Shown here piece by piece: positions 27,160 through 36,629 of a DNA stretch of 64,000 nucleotides. The DNA is from Desulfobacterales bacterium (GTDB taxonomy: Bacteria > Desulfobacterota > Desulfobacteria > Desulfobacterales > JAHEIW01), in NCBI GenBank assembly GCA_030145015.1, contig JAQYWI010000002.1, forward strand, positions 1 through 64,000, given 5' to 3'. Below the pieces are notes generated by a model. The model searched no databases. It worked only from the letters and a program-made list of their open reading frames with translations, and was not told the DNA's origin. Each line of letters starts with the position of its first letter. The first letter of the stretch is position 1. Both the position numbers and the translations under genes were made by a program.

Positions 27160-27696
27160 TCATGGAAGATTCGTTTTGATATTGACCGGCTTATCCTCCC
27201 TTATATGCTCGCCTTTCCCGCCGACCCCGGTGGCCACGCCTGCATATTTGTAAAAATTATATCCTTTGTCTTTACCCTGATGGCTTACAAGCAGATCCTT
27301 TTTCTCGTATACCAGCGTCAGGATATCTCTTTTGCAATTTTCAAACGCCGGCGTCAGCTGAATTGCGGAAGTCGGACAGGCCTCTTCGCATAGACCGCAG
27401 TAAATACAGCGGGCAAAGTTAATTCGAAACCATTCAGCATATCGCCGACCGTCTTCTCTTTCGGCCGATTGCATGGAGATGCAGCTGACCGGACAAACCC
27501 CCGAACACAGATAACAGGCCACGCAACGTTCACCGCCGTCCGGATCCCGGGTCAGAATGATGCGGGCCCGGCTGCGTGCCGGCAGCGGACGTTTGTATTC
27601 CGGGTATTCTTCCGTTATGGGCTTTCGGAAGAGATGCTTGAAGGTCGTGGCGAAACCGCTCGCCAGTGCTTTTATTGCATCTAAGGCTTCATTCAT
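27160..27696 (-). CDS. nuoI: NADH-quinone oxidoreductase subunit I
   Basis: 178-residue 2x[4Fe-4S] ferredoxin-like subunit carrying clusters N6a and N6b. The two motifs are CVACYLCSGVCPVSC and CIYCGLCEEACPTSA. An amphipathic N-terminal helix precedes them; the C-terminal extension after the second motif is longer than in E. coli. It passes electrons from NuoG towards NuoB. Confidence 0.96.
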   Translation of the reverse strand: MNEALDAIKALASGFATTFKHLFRKPITEEYPEYKRPLPARSRARIILTRDPDGGERCVACYLCSGVCPVSCISMQSAEREDGRRYAEWFRINFARCIYCGLCEEACPTSAIQLTPAFENCKRDILTLVYEKKDLLVSHQGKDKGYNFYKYAGVATGVGGKGEHIREDKPVNIKTNLP

Positions 27697-27721
27697 CGAT
27701 AATGTGCTTCCTGCGTGCGTG

Positions 27722-27910
27722 GTTGGTTGTTCGTCGTCCGTTGTCCGTGGAATGCCTATCGCGCTTTTGGCATTCTTGACTCCAATGGCTATTTGCCAAC
27801 TTCAATTCCAAGAAACATATTGGATCAATAGCCTTGGACGGGATATCCAAAATATTCAATTGAATCCCCAGCTCAATCTCAACGGACAACTAACAACTGA
27901 CAATTGACAA
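27722..27910. repeat. Mirror-arm word repeat between nuoI and nuoH
   Basis: The left arm (27722-27750) is GTTG/TCGTCCG-type wording; the right arm (27880-27910) is CAACGGACAACTAACAACTG-type. TTGTCCGT (27741-27748) pairs with ACGGACAA (27882-27889). About 130 bp of ordinary sequence lies between the arms. Confidence 0.6.
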
Positions 27911-27913
27911 ATT

Positions 27914-28900
27914 TTATATTAATAAAATTGCTCCCGTTACCATAATATTTAAAAGGGCTGCAGGAATGAGAACCTTCCATCCCAGCGCCATGAGCTGATC
28001 ATAACGCAGCCGCGGCAGGGTTCCTCGGACCCAGATCATCACCAGCGCCACAAAAATGATCTTGATCAAAAGCCATACCGGCGGCGGCAAAATGGGGCCC
28101 CGCCAGCCGCCCAGGAAAAGAACCGCCACCAGCGCACCCAGTACCTGCAGATGCACATATTCTCCCAAAAAGAAAAGCCCGAAGCGAATTCCACTGTATT
28201 CGGTGTGGTAGCCGGCCCCCAGTTCATTTTCAGCCTCGGGCAAATCAAAGGGAATCCGTTTACTTTCAGCCATGGCACTTATCATGAAGATGACAAACGC
28301 AACCGGCTGCACCAAAATAAACGGGTATTTCTCCTGGGCCTTAACAATTTCCACGATGCTGAAGGACTCCGCCAGCATGACAATCGGAACCAGGGAAAGC
28401 CCCAGGGCAAGCTCATAGCTGATCATTTGAGCCGCACCGCGGATTCCGCCTAACAGGCTGTATTTCGAATTTGAGGCCCAGCCCCCCATAGCGACACCGT
28501 AGACCCCTAAAGAAGAGAGCGCAAAAACATAAAGCAGCCCCACGTTCAGGTCCGCAATAACCAGCGGCACTTTTTCCCCAAAAAGGGTTAAGCTGCCGCC
28601 GAACGGAACGACGGCAAACATCATCAGGGCCGTCGTGGCGACCACCGCGGGTGCCAGGAGGAAAATAAAACGATCCGCCGCCGCCGGAACGATATCTTCC
28701 TTGGTGAGCATTTTGATGGTATCCGCAATCGGTTGAAGCAGCCCGAATTTTCCGGCCCGGTTCGGCCCGTAACGAATCTGCAGTCTTGCCAGAAATTTGC
28801 GCTCCAGCCACACGAGGTATGCGGCCAGCAGAAGCAAAACCAGAAGTACAACACTTAATTTTGCAATCAGTATGATGAATCCAGTAATCCAGGTTAACAT
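27914..28900 (-). CDS. nuoH: NADH-quinone oxidoreductase subunit H
   Basis: 328-residue eight-helix subunit lining the quinone chamber. It carries ERKFLARLQIRYGPNRAG, ESKRIPFDLPEAENELGAGYHTEYSGIRFGLFFLGEYVH and RGTLPRLRYDQLMALGWK, which include the acidic residues of the E-channel. Full length. A 66-bp gap with a short half-arm of TGTTGTC/GTCCG words (28905-28936) separates it from nuoG. Confidence 0.97.
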   Translation of the reverse strand: MLTWITGFIILIAKLSVVLLVLLLLAAYLVWLERKFLARLQIRYGPNRAGKFGLLQPIADTIKMLTKEDIVPAAADRFIFLLAPAVVATTALMMFAVVPFGGSLTLFGEKVPLVIADLNVGLLYVFALSSLGVYGVAMGGWASNSKYSLLGGIRGAAQMISYELALGLSLVPIVMLAESFSIVEIVKAQEKYPFILVQPVAFVIFMISAMAESKRIPFDLPEAENELGAGYHTEYSGIRFGLFFLGEYVHLQVLGALVAVLFLGGWRGPILPPPVWLLIKIIFVALVMIWVRGTLPRLRYDQLMALGWKVLIPAALLNIMVTGAILLI

Positions 28901-28966
28901 ACGATCTGCCTGTTGTCTGTTGTCCGTAGTCCGTTGTTAAAGGATTGTAACAATGGTATTTACCAG

Positions 28967-31468
28967 CTAATCTTTTAGCTTTCGAATTTGATCTCGCCTA
29001 ACCCATGTTTCGCCGGTATCCATTTTTTGCCAATCCAGATTTTTGTGCCGGGGGATTATCAGCGCCCCGGCAGCCATATTATCGACTATTCGCAAATTCG
29101 CTTTGAGGGCCCCTCTATCCAACTCAATGGAAACCATGTCCCCGGCAGTCAGGTTCAATTTCTGCGCATCAATTCGACACATGAAAATACCCGGGCTTCC
29201 CTCAAAATCTGTCAGACACTCGGAATAAGAAGAGAGCTCTTCGGTGCCGAATGTCCGCTCGACGGCAATCAGTTCCAAACGCTCATCGCCGGCCGAACTA
29301 TCACGAGGCGGATGAATTGAAAACCGCGCAGAAACGTCCGGTGCCCGATAAAACCGCACACCGTCATCGGGAATTTCTTCAATGGCCCCCAGATCTTTAA
29401 ATCCGGGCTCGGTATCCGCCAGCCAATTCCATATGCCGGCTCGCAGATCCTTTGCCGCCGCCGGCGGTCCATCATCTATCAGATAAGCCAGCAACTGCCA
29501 GGCCGCCGCGGGCACAGTCCCCGGGATTCCCGTGCCATAAATCCGGGGGGGATGGTCGCCACCGCCGGTCAGGGCGATAGGAATGCCGCCCCTGTAAGCG
29601 GGTTGTGCGACCTGAGCCCTTGCTTCCTGATTGGCATAAACGCCTCCCGATTCATACAGCGTTGTTGTGGGAAGGAATATATGGGCTTTCTGCGCGGCTT
29701 CAGAATTTATATAGTCCATCACAACCATCAGTTCCAGACGCTCCAGTGCGTTTTCGAGCCTTTGCCGATCCGGAAAATTCCAGAAAGGATTGCTTTCCAC
29801 CAGAATAAGCCCTTTAATTGAACCCTTTTCAATATCCTCGATAAGGGTTTCAAAGGAAGCCGTTTCATCCGAAAACAGTCCGGCTGCAAATGCATTCGCA
29901 CCGGGCATTAAATAAAACAGACCCGCCTTTTTACCGGCGGCCTGCAACAGCAAGGCAGCGTCGGCTGCCAGAGCGGGCGTCTGCTGACGTACGATTTCCG
30001 TTGCACAAACGATGATCGGACGTTGGCTCGTGCTCAGTTTTTCAGCCAGAACGGATATTTTTTCCTGCTGTGACCGCGACACCTGTTCAATTTCCGGAAG
30101 GGCCGCATGGAATTTCCGGCCGGATCCCTCCTGATTTTCCAGAGCTCCGCGATCGATTGCCGCTTTTATCACCGCCCCGAGGTAAGCATTGACCTCATCC
30201 AATTTTGCGGGCAAATGCTCAAATTCAAAAGGCAGAAAGACCGGGCGGGGGTCGATTACGGCAACCGTTGCATCATTTCGCCGGGCCTGCCGCATCGCCA
30301 GCGCCAGCATCGGCGCTTCATTGAGCGCATCGGCGCCGACCACAGCAATAAAATCGGCTGATTCAATCTCACGCAACGAGACCGTCAGATCGGGTTCGAG
30401 TCTGGAAACAGCGGATTTGACTTTACGCGTGATGGCCGTATCCACAAAATAAGCCGGTGGCGGCCAGCCTTTTGTCTGACACACCCGTTTCAACATGGCC
30501 AGCGTTTCAAGGCTGCTGCGGCTGGAGCCCGCACAGGCAACCGCTCCCGCGCCGGCCTTATTCATGAGGGTCTCCACTCTTTGTTCCAGAGCATTAACGG
30601 CCCGATCGACAGCCTGCGCTTCACCATCAATTACGGCCCTGCGGGGTCGCTGCTCCAGATCGGCATAGAAAAATCCATAGCGGCCCCGGTCACAGATAAA
30701 ATGGCCGTTAACAGAACTGCTGAACCGGGCTTCCTGCCGGACGATTTTACGATAACGGCAGCTGGCTATCGTATGGCAGCCTAAAGAACAGTTAATACAT
30801 AACGATGGGCGGCGTTCATAATCCCAGCGCCGGCCAAAAAAACGGGACGGCTTATCGGTGTAAACGCCGGTCGGGCAGATATCGCTCAGGTTGCCTGAAA
30901 AAGGGCTTTCCGGGATACCGTCTTTAAAACGCCCAAAATAGGTTTGATTGGCGGATTGCATGGCTCCCAGGTCCCGATAACCGCTGAATTCCTGATAAAA
31001 TCTGGCACAGCGATAACAATGGATGCAACGATTCATTTCGTGCTGCAGCAAGGGACCCAGATACTGGTCCGTGTAAGTGCGCTTCTTGCTCAGGTATCTT
31101 CGAATACCGTGGCCGCCGGAAACCGTCATATCCTGCAGCAGACAATGCCCGCCTTCATCGCAAACGGGACAATCATGGGGATGATGGAGCATCAGCCATT
31201 CAATCACATATTTACGAAAATCGACCGCTTCCTTAGCGGTAGTGGACACCACCATGCCGTCCTGGGCAGCCACCATGCAGCTCATCTGCACCCCTTTAAA
31301 GGGGCCCTGCAAAAATTTAACGGCACATACGCGGCAGGCACCCACGGACCCCAGGGCCGGATGGTAGCAAAAGCGCGGAATCATGATCCCCAGTTTTTCC
31401 GCAGCTTCGATCACCTTGGTTCCCGGCGCAACTTCTACTTCTCGATCATCGATGATAATTTTGGGCAT
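28967..31468 (-). CDS. nuoG: NADH-quinone oxidoreductase subunit G
   Basis: 833-residue molybdopterin-oxidoreductase-like subunit. In order it shows the [2Fe-2S] domain (CYHPALGSVGACRVC...C), the His-ligated [4Fe-4S] cluster (HHPHDCPVCDEGGHC), the ferredoxin-type cluster (CIHCYRCARF...CPTGVYTDK) and the extra N7-type motif CINCSLGC followed by C near GHFICDRGR. A large C-terminal domain without Mo cofactor follows. Presence of NuoE-F-G shows this complex I has an NADH-accepting module, unlike the reduced forms in some anaerobes. Confidence 0.96.
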   Translation of the reverse strand: MPKIIIDDREVEVAPGTKVIEAAEKLGIMIPRFCYHPALGSVGACRVCAVKFLQGPFKGVQMSCMVAAQDGMVVSTTAKEAVDFRKYVIEWLMLHHPHDCPVCDEGGHCLLQDMTVSGGHGIRRYLSKKRTYTDQYLGPLLQHEMNRCIHCYRCARFYQEFSGYRDLGAMQSANQTYFGRFKDGIPESPFSGNLSDICPTGVYTDKPSRFFGRRWDYERRPSLCINCSLGCHTIASCRYRKIVRQEARFSSSVNGHFICDRGRYGFFYADLEQRPRRAVIDGEAQAVDRAVNALEQRVETLMNKAGAGAVACAGSSRSSLETLAMLKRVCQTKGWPPPAYFVDTAITRKVKSAVSRLEPDLTVSLREIESADFIAVVGADALNEAPMLALAMRQARRNDATVAVIDPRPVFLPFEFEHLPAKLDEVNAYLGAVIKAAIDRGALENQEGSGRKFHAALPEIEQVSRSQQEKISVLAEKLSTSQRPIIVCATEIVRQQTPALAADAALLLQAAGKKAGLFYLMPGANAFAAGLFSDETASFETLIEDIEKGSIKGLILVESNPFWNFPDRQRLENALERLELMVVMDYINSEAAQKAHIFLPTTTLYESGGVYANQEARAQVAQPAYRGGIPIALTGGGDHPPRIYGTGIPGTVPAAAWQLLAYLIDDGPPAAAKDLRAGIWNWLADTEPGFKDLGAIEEIPDDGVRFYRAPDVSARFSIHPPRDSSAGDERLELIAVERTFGTEELSSYSECLTDFEGSPGIFMCRIDAQKLNLTAGDMVSIELDRGALKANLRIVDNMAAGALIIPRHKNLDWQKMDTGETWVRRDQIRKLKD

Positions 31469-31471
31469 ATA

Positions 31472-31573
31472 ACTGTCCGTCGTATGTTGTCTGTTGTCAG
31501 TTGTTATTTATGGTTCTCATCCTTAACCAATTAAATTGTCCAACAACGGACAACTATCAACTGACAACTAACC
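31472..31573. repeat. Mirror-arm word repeat between nuoG and nuoF
   Basis: The left arm contains GTTGTCTGTTGTCAGTTG, the right arm CAACTATCAACTGACAAC. TTGTCAGTTG (31494-31503) is exactly complementary to CAACTGACAA (31558-31567). It fills almost the whole gap. Confidence 0.72.
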
Positions 31574-31577
31574 TTTT

Positions 31578-32849
31578 CTATTTAAATGGGCACTTTTTCT
31601 GGCTGATATGTTCTTCGACCTCCTCCCTAAAATTCGTCAGCAAACTTTGTAGCGGAGCTACGGCTCCGGGTGCAAACGCACAATATGCGCTCCAAAGATG
31701 CTTGCCCATTTCTTCCAGCAAAGGAATAAAATCTTCCTGGCCTTCCCCGTTTTCCAGGCGCAAAAGTAAATCCCGAATATACGGCAAACCTTCCCGACAC
31801 GGGGTGCACCAGCCGCAGGATTCTCTGGCAAAAAACTCGGTTAAATTTAAGGTGGCCCCCACCAGGCAGGTTTTATGGTCAAAAACCATAATGGCGCCGG
31901 TTCCCAGTCTGTTCCCGACCTTTTTCAGGGAATCAAAATCCATCTCAATGTCAAAGTGTTCTTTGGGAAGAAATCCGGTTGAAGCACCTCCGGGCAAACA
32001 GGCCTTGTATTCTGAGCCCTCCAGCATGCCACCGGCATAATCATTAATAATCTCATTTAAGCGGATTCCCATGGGCAGCTCATAACAGCCCGGCCGCTTG
32101 ACCTTGCCGCTGACGCAATAGATTTTGGTTCCCGCACCGGTTTCGGTTTGGGCCAGACTTTTGAACCAATCGGGGCCCTGGCGGATAATGTGCGGCATAC
32201 AGGCAAAGGTTTCCACATTACTGAGCACCGTGGGCAGACCCCAGAGCCCTTTTTCGGTGGGATATGGAGGCGGTTGCACCGGATTGGGACGCTTGCCCAT
32301 CAACGCATTTAATTGCGCCGTCACTTCTCCGCAGATGTAGCGGCCGCCACTGCGGTGAACAACAATTTTCAGGGTGTAATTACTTCCCAAAATGTTTTTA
32401 CCCAGATAACCGGCTGCTTCGGCCGCCTTGACCTCACGTTCAAAAATTCGGGCGCCGCTTTCGTACTCCGGCCGGATGAAAATAATGCCCTTCTGCGCTT
32501 TAACCGAAAATCCGGCAATGATCATACCTTCGATGATCATGTGAGGGTTGGCATGGATCAATACCCGATCTTTAAAGGTGCCGGGCTCCATTTCATCGGC
32601 ATTGCAAACAATATATCTCGGAAAGGGCGCATCGGCGGCTATTGATTTCAGTTTTAAACCCGCCGGAAAGGCTGCACCGCCGCGCCCCAGCAGGTTGGCA
32701 TCCTCAATTATCTGATGGATGCCCGCTTCACCGTGCTGGCTGATAGCTGCTTTCAAACCCTGATAGCCGCCGCTGTGTTCGTATTCTTCCAGAGTGGTAA
32801 TGCGGTCCGGTTTGCGGTTTTCAAGTAAGACCTGGGGATACTTTTCCAT
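31578..32849 (-). CDS. nuoF: NADH-quinone oxidoreductase subunit F
   Basis: 423-residue flavoprotein subunit that oxidises NADH. It has the FMN/NADH-binding loop LLGRGGAAFPAGLK, a second Gly-rich stretch (GEVTAQLNALMGKRPNP), and the N3 [4Fe-4S] motif ESCGWCTPCREG with the fourth Cys in SAYCAFAPG near the C-terminus. Length is usual. It works with NuoE and NuoG as the electron-input module. Confidence 0.97.
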   Translation of the reverse strand: MEKYPQVLLENRKPDRITTLEEYEHSGGYQGLKAAISQHGEAGIHQIIEDANLLGRGGAAFPAGLKLKSIAADAPFPRYIVCNADEMEPGTFKDRVLIHANPHMIIEGMIIAGFSVKAQKGIIFIRPEYESGARIFEREVKAAEAAGYLGKNILGSNYTLKIVVHRSGGRYICGEVTAQLNALMGKRPNPVQPPPYPTEKGLWGLPTVLSNVETFACMPHIIRQGPDWFKSLAQTETGAGTKIYCVSGKVKRPGCYELPMGIRLNEIINDYAGGMLEGSEYKACLPGGASTGFLPKEHFDIEMDFDSLKKVGNRLGTGAIMVFDHKTCLVGATLNLTEFFARESCGWCTPCREGLPYIRDLLLRLENGEGQEDFIPLLEEMGKHLWSAYCAFAPGAVAPLQSLLTNFREEVEEHISQKKCPFK

Positions 32850-32972
32850 AAGTGCCTAAAGTTTAAAGTGACTGTTTGAAAAAAATCCTGCTGAATTAAT
32901 CGCAGCGATTTCCAAAGTCTCAATCGTAAATGCGTTTTTTGTGAAATCCGCAATCCACATGCCGAAATCCAT

Positions 32973-33446
32973 TTAAGCTTTTGATTTCAATTTTTCTAAT
33001 ATCTCATCAATCTTTTGCGGCGTTAGGTGGCCATGAACCTTGCGGTTGATCAGCATCGCCGGCGACAAGTCACAATATCCGATGCAGCAGACCGGCAACA
33101 GCGTGAATAAACCGTCTGCAGTGGTGGCGCCCACATCGATGGCCAGTTTTTTACAAAGATAATCTTTTAGGGATTCACACCCATCCATCCAGCAAATCAC
33201 ACTGTCACAGACATGAATCACATATTTTCCAACCGGTTCACGATAGGTAAACGTATAGAACGTAGCAACTTCTTCCACTTGCAGCGGTGTCATCCCCAGA
33301 AGAAGCGCTACATCCTCCACGGCTTCATCACTTAAATAGCCGTAATGATCCTGAAGCGCCAGCATAACGTCAACCACCAACTCCCGAGGATGATCGGCGT
33401 GGGCAATTTGGTTTTCTAAAGATTCTTTAAGCTCTTTCGGCAGCAT
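32973..33446 (-). CDS. nuoE: NADH-quinone oxidoreductase subunit E
   Basis: 157-residue thioredoxin-like [2Fe-2S] subunit (cluster N1a). Four ligand cysteines are visible as CDSVIC (C-x4-C) and CCIGYC (C-x3-C), preceded by a helical bundle that starts LLMGMTPLQVEEVATFYT-like sequence (LGMTPLQVEEVATFYTF). The gap to nuoF (32850-32972) begins with a CTAAAGTTTAAAGTGAC word also used at 57941-58110. Confidence 0.95.
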   Translation of the reverse strand: MLPKELKESLENQIAHADHPRELVVDVMLALQDHYGYLSDEAVEDVALLLGMTPLQVEEVATFYTFTYREPVGKYVIHVCDSVICWMDGCESLKDYLCKKLAIDVGATTADGLFTLLPVCCIGYCDLSPAMLINRKVHGHLTPQKIDEILEKLKSKA

Positions 33447-33480
33447 CGGAAACTCAAATCTGTAATTTTAGTCATTAAAA

Positions 33481-33550
33481 AGGTGTCAGGTGTCAGTGTT
33501 CAGGTGTCAGCTTGATCAATTCTGACACCTGACACCCGACACCTGAACAC
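33481..33550. repeat. Mirror-arm hairpin between nuoE and nuoBCD
   Basis: A left arm of three GGTGTCAG-type units (33481-33510), an 11-nt loop CTTGATCAATT and a right arm of the complementary units (33522-33550). The innermost 11 bp (TCAGGTGTCAG with CTGACACCTGA) pair perfectly. The wording is the same as at 26007-26129. Confidence 0.75.
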
Positions 33551-33558
33551 ACATAAAA

Positions 33559-35946
33559 TTAGCGATCGATATCGGGCAAAATATAATCAACCGAACCGAT
33601 AATGGCGATTAAATCCGCAATACTCTCCCCCACGGCCATCAACGGCATGACCTGGACATTGGCAAATCCCGGCCCGCGGATGCGCACCCGATAGGCATAA
33701 CCCAGCCCGTCGCTGACCACGTAATAACCCTGCTCCCCCCTGGGTATTTCGCAGGCTGCATAGGCCTCCCCATTCGGAATCCGGGGTCCCCGGGTCACGT
33801 TGACAAAATGATGGATCAGGCTTTCGATATCTTTGAGCATATCTTCGCGTTTGGGGATCACGTAACGATAGTCGTCGGCAATGGTTCGGCCCGCAGGCAT
33901 GTTGCCGGCCGCTTGTTCGATGATCCGAATACTCTGTCGCATTTCTTCAACCCGCACCAAATAGCGGGCATAACAATCGCCACCGGTAGCAGTGGGGACC
34001 TCAAACTCATAATTCTCGTAGCCCGAATAGGGCATATTTTTGCGTAAATCCCAATCGAGCCCGCAACTTCGCAGGTTGGGTCCGGTCACCCCCCAGTCCA
34101 TGGCATCTTCCAACGAAATCCGGCCGACGCCCTGTGTGCGTGCTTTAAAAATCGGATTATTACGGATTAAGCTTTCGTATTCCTGTAACCGTTGCGGAAA
34201 AATATTGATAAATTCATCCACAGGTTCTTTCCAGCCCTCGGGCAGATCCGCAGCCAGACCGCCTATTCGGAACCAGGAAGGATGCAATCGTCCGCCGGTG
34301 ATGCGTTCGACAATATCCAGAATCATCTCGCGTTCACGAAACGTATAGAAATTAGGTGCCATGGCCCCGACATCATGCGCATAGGTGGCAAACCAGACGA
34401 GATGATTGCTCAAACGAAAGAATTCGCTCAGCATCACCCGGATCACCTGGGCCCGTTCCGGAACTTTTATATCTGCCAGGCTTTCCACCGCCAGCAGGTA
34501 GGGAAGATCATTGGCAGCACCCGCCAGATAGTCGACCCGCGCCAGATAGGGAATAAATTGGTGCCAGGTTTGACGCTCACCGATTTTTTCCACCCCGCGA
34601 TGGTGATACCCGATCTCCAATTCCAGACCGGTAATTTCTTCACCGTTTAAAGAGGCAATGTAGCGCAGCAACCCGTGAGTGCCGACGTGATGGGGCCCGA
34701 TATTTAGAATCAGCGGATGCTCGCCGTCGGCTGATTTTGCATAAACGCCGCCGTCTAAAGGCTGCAGCTTTTCTGCCTCTTTACGGGTATAGGGCGCCAT
34801 CTCAGTTGCCCTGCCCGGATAACTCTTTCTTAAGGGGTGACCTTCCCAATCCGGCGGCATGATAATCCGGCGAAGGTTCGGATGGCCTTCAAATCGAATG
34901 CCCATCAGATCAAAAACTTCGCGTTCATACCAGTTGGCCGAAGGCCAGATATCGGTAATGCTGGGGGTGGTGGGATCTTGACCCTGCAGCTCCACTTTCA
35001 GCCGAACCCGGCTGGCGGAATCAAAGGATAGCAGATGATAAACCATGGTGTAATCCGGGAAGCGATCCCGCTGACGACGGGCGGATTCGTCAACGGCGCT
35101 CAGATCATCCAGACGCTGAAACTTCGGCGTTGCTGCGGTCTTCAGATAGTGCAATACATCCTTGAGCCGGTTTTTGGCAACCACAAACGTGAGCATATCC
35201 GATGTCGGTGAAACGGCCTGAACGTCTTCGCCAAATTGAGAGCTCAAAACCTGAACCAGGTTCTGCTCGGACTGATTTAATTCGATTTGCCGCGCCGCCG
35301 GGGTCCACATGAGGTCTGAGCGGCTATCCCGGAATTCAGGCGGAATAACCGAAGTGCCCCGGATGGCGGTGCCTTCCATTCCCGGACCCCGGGGGTCACG
35401 GGATTTGGTTTGGCCGTCTGCGAGAATGGGTTTGACACTTCCCTGGGTACCGCCTTTGAGATGAAATATGGAACGGGTGGGGCTTTCAGTTTCAATTTTT
35501 TTCTGCAGCATCATAAGCCCATTCAGAACGGCCTCGGGCCGGGGCGGGCATCCCGGGATATATACATCCACCGGTAAAATCTGATCGATGCCCTGCACAA
35601 CGCTGTAAACGTCATACATGCCCCCGCAGTTGGAGCAGGACCCCATTGAAATCACCCATTTGGGTTCAGCCATCTGCTCGTATAGACGCAAAACAACCGG
35701 CGCAATTTTCTTAAAAACCGTACCGGAGACAATCAGAAGATCGGCCTGCCGCGGTGAGGGGCGCAGGACCTCCGCTCCGAAACGGGCCATATCGTAACGG
35801 GCGGTCAGCGCAGTGGCCTCCTCGACAAAACAGCATGAGAGCCCGAAAAACATGGGCCACAGGCTGTATTTACGTGACCAGTTAATCAGGGCGTCTGTTC
35901 CGCCCAGCAAACGCTGGCTTAATCCTTTTGGGTTATCGGCCCCCAA
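33559..35946 (-). CDS. nuoBCD: Fused NADH-quinone oxidoreductase subunits B, C and D
   Basis: 795-residue three-domain fusion. Residues ~1-150 are NuoB: tandem Cys38-Cys39, Cys104 and Cys133 ligate cluster N2 with the same spacings as E. coli NuoB. Residues ~150-220 are a Pro/Gly-rich linker. Residues ~220-380 are NuoC ([23 protein letters not shown]). Residues ~405-795 are NuoD ([10 protein letters not shown], the quinone-site GYHHRGVEK, and a C-terminal [11 protein letters not shown]). The start is a TTG overlapping nuoA by 28 nt; no better start is evident. NuoCD fusions are common; joining NuoB as well is rarer. No frameshift or stop is needed to read through. Confidence 0.93.
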   Translation of the reverse strand: MGADNPKGLSQRLLGGTDALINWSRKYSLWPMFFGLSCCFVEEATALTARYDMARFGAEVLRPSPRQADLLIVSGTVFKKIAPVVLRLYEQMAEPKWVISMGSCSNCGGMYDVYSVVQGIDQILPVDVYIPGCPPRPEAVLNGLMMLQKKIETESPTRSIFHLKGGTQGSVKPILADGQTKSRDPRGPGMEGTAIRGTSVIPPEFRDSRSDLMWTPAARQIELNQSEQNLVQVLSSQFGEDVQAVSPTSDMLTFVVAKNRLKDVLHYLKTAATPKFQRLDDLSAVDESARRQRDRFPDYTMVYHLLSFDSASRVRLKVELQGQDPTTPSITDIWPSANWYEREVFDLMGIRFEGHPNLRRIIMPPDWEGHPLRKSYPGRATEMAPYTRKEAEKLQPLDGGVYAKSADGEHPLILNIGPHHVGTHGLLRYIASLNGEEITGLELEIGYHHRGVEKIGERQTWHQFIPYLARVDYLAGAANDLPYLLAVESLADIKVPERAQVIRVMLSEFFRLSNHLVWFATYAHDVGAMAPNFYTFREREMILDIVERITGGRLHPSWFRIGGLAADLPEGWKEPVDEFINIFPQRLQEYESLIRNNPIFKARTQGVGRISLEDAMDWGVTGPNLRSCGLDWDLRKNMPYSGYENYEFEVPTATGGDCYARYLVRVEEMRQSIRIIEQAAGNMPAGRTIADDYRYVIPKREDMLKDIESLIHHFVNVTRGPRIPNGEAYAACEIPRGEQGYYVVSDGLGYAYRVRIRGPGFANVQVMPLMAVGESIADLIAIIGSVDYILPDIDR

Positions 35947-36329
35947 TCAAGTCCCCCCTTTCGCCAGATGTAAATGAGGCCCAAAAGCAACACAACGATG
36001 AAAAATGAAATTTGGATCCATCCCGACCAGCCCAGTGCACCGTGGGCGATGGCCCAGGCAAAAATAAAGGCGCCTTCCACGTCAAAAATGAGAAAAAAGA
36101 TTGCCACCAGATAAAACGGGACGGGATAATGCAGACGGGCAGTTCCGGTGGGGATAATACCGCTTTCATAAGGTCTTAACTTTTCAACGGTTTTTTTTCT
36201 TTCCCCAAGCCAGATAGCAATGACCAGTTGGGATGCAACGAATACCAGAATAAGAACAACATAGATGACGAGGCTAAAAATACCCGGTTCCCATGGTGAA
36301 AGGATTCCGGCAGAAACAATCGGTTGCAT
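35919..36329 (-). CDS. nuoA: NADH-quinone oxidoreductase subunit A
   Basis: 136-residue three-helix subunit, first gene of the operon. The conserved [13 protein letters not shown] loop, [22 protein letters not shown] with the acidic FDVE, and the C-terminal helix are present. GGAGAGG lies upstream of the ATG at 36329. The 300-bp leader contains the structured element described at 36404-36583. Confidence 0.96.
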   Translation of the reverse strand: MQPIVSAGILSPWEPGIFSLVIYVVLILVFVASQLVIAIWLGERKKTVEKLRPYESGIIPTGTARLHYPVPFYLVAIFFLIFDVEGAFIFAWAIAHGALGWSGWIQISFFIVVLLLGLIYIWRKGGLDWGPITQKD

Positions 36330-36403
36330 AACCTCTCCGCTGTAATTTAACGTCTTGGAATTTCTAAAAGATTGATGCTTGCTGCCGGAGCAGAAGCACC
36401 TTC

Positions 36404-36583
36404 ATTGGGTGTTAAAGGCTGTATTATGGCGAACCCGCTGGTACAAAATGATGGAGTCACCGACCACCCGCAAAGCGGGTGGCTTGGATTTTTCCGCCAT
36501 AGCGGGAAAATACAAAAGCACGGCAGTGCTTTAATCGGTGCGGGTGGAACCGGGTGCAAGGCACCCGGTTTGAAACACCCAAT
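36404..36583 (-). ncRNA. Structured leader element upstream of nuoA (copy 1 of a two-copy family)
   Basis: Read on the minus strand, a perfect 10-bp closing stem (36574-36583 with 36404-36413) encloses a fold. It contains a hairpin AACCGGGTGC/GCACCCGGTT (36548-36570), a stem CACCGA/TCGGTG (36535-36540 with 36458-36463), a hairpin AAAGC..GCTTT (36515-36532) and a hairpin CCACCCGC/GCGGGTGG (36464-36482). The second copy at 47844-47975 keeps these inner stems; three base pairs of one stem and one of another change on both sides. A second CCACCCGC (complement of 36540-36547) could pair alternatively with GCGGGTGG, as in a switch. It lies about 75 bp before nuoA in its transcript direction. The element could instead be a DNA repeat; no known RNA family was recognised. 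Confidence 0.5.
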
Positions 36584-36629
36584 TTTTTATATAGATTAGC
36601 GCCGGTTAAAATGCAATGATTTTCCTCTT

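Noticed and set aside
36404..36583. Integron attC site
   Set aside because: No RYYYAAC/GTTRRRY core pair at the element ends and no integrase or cassette array nearby.
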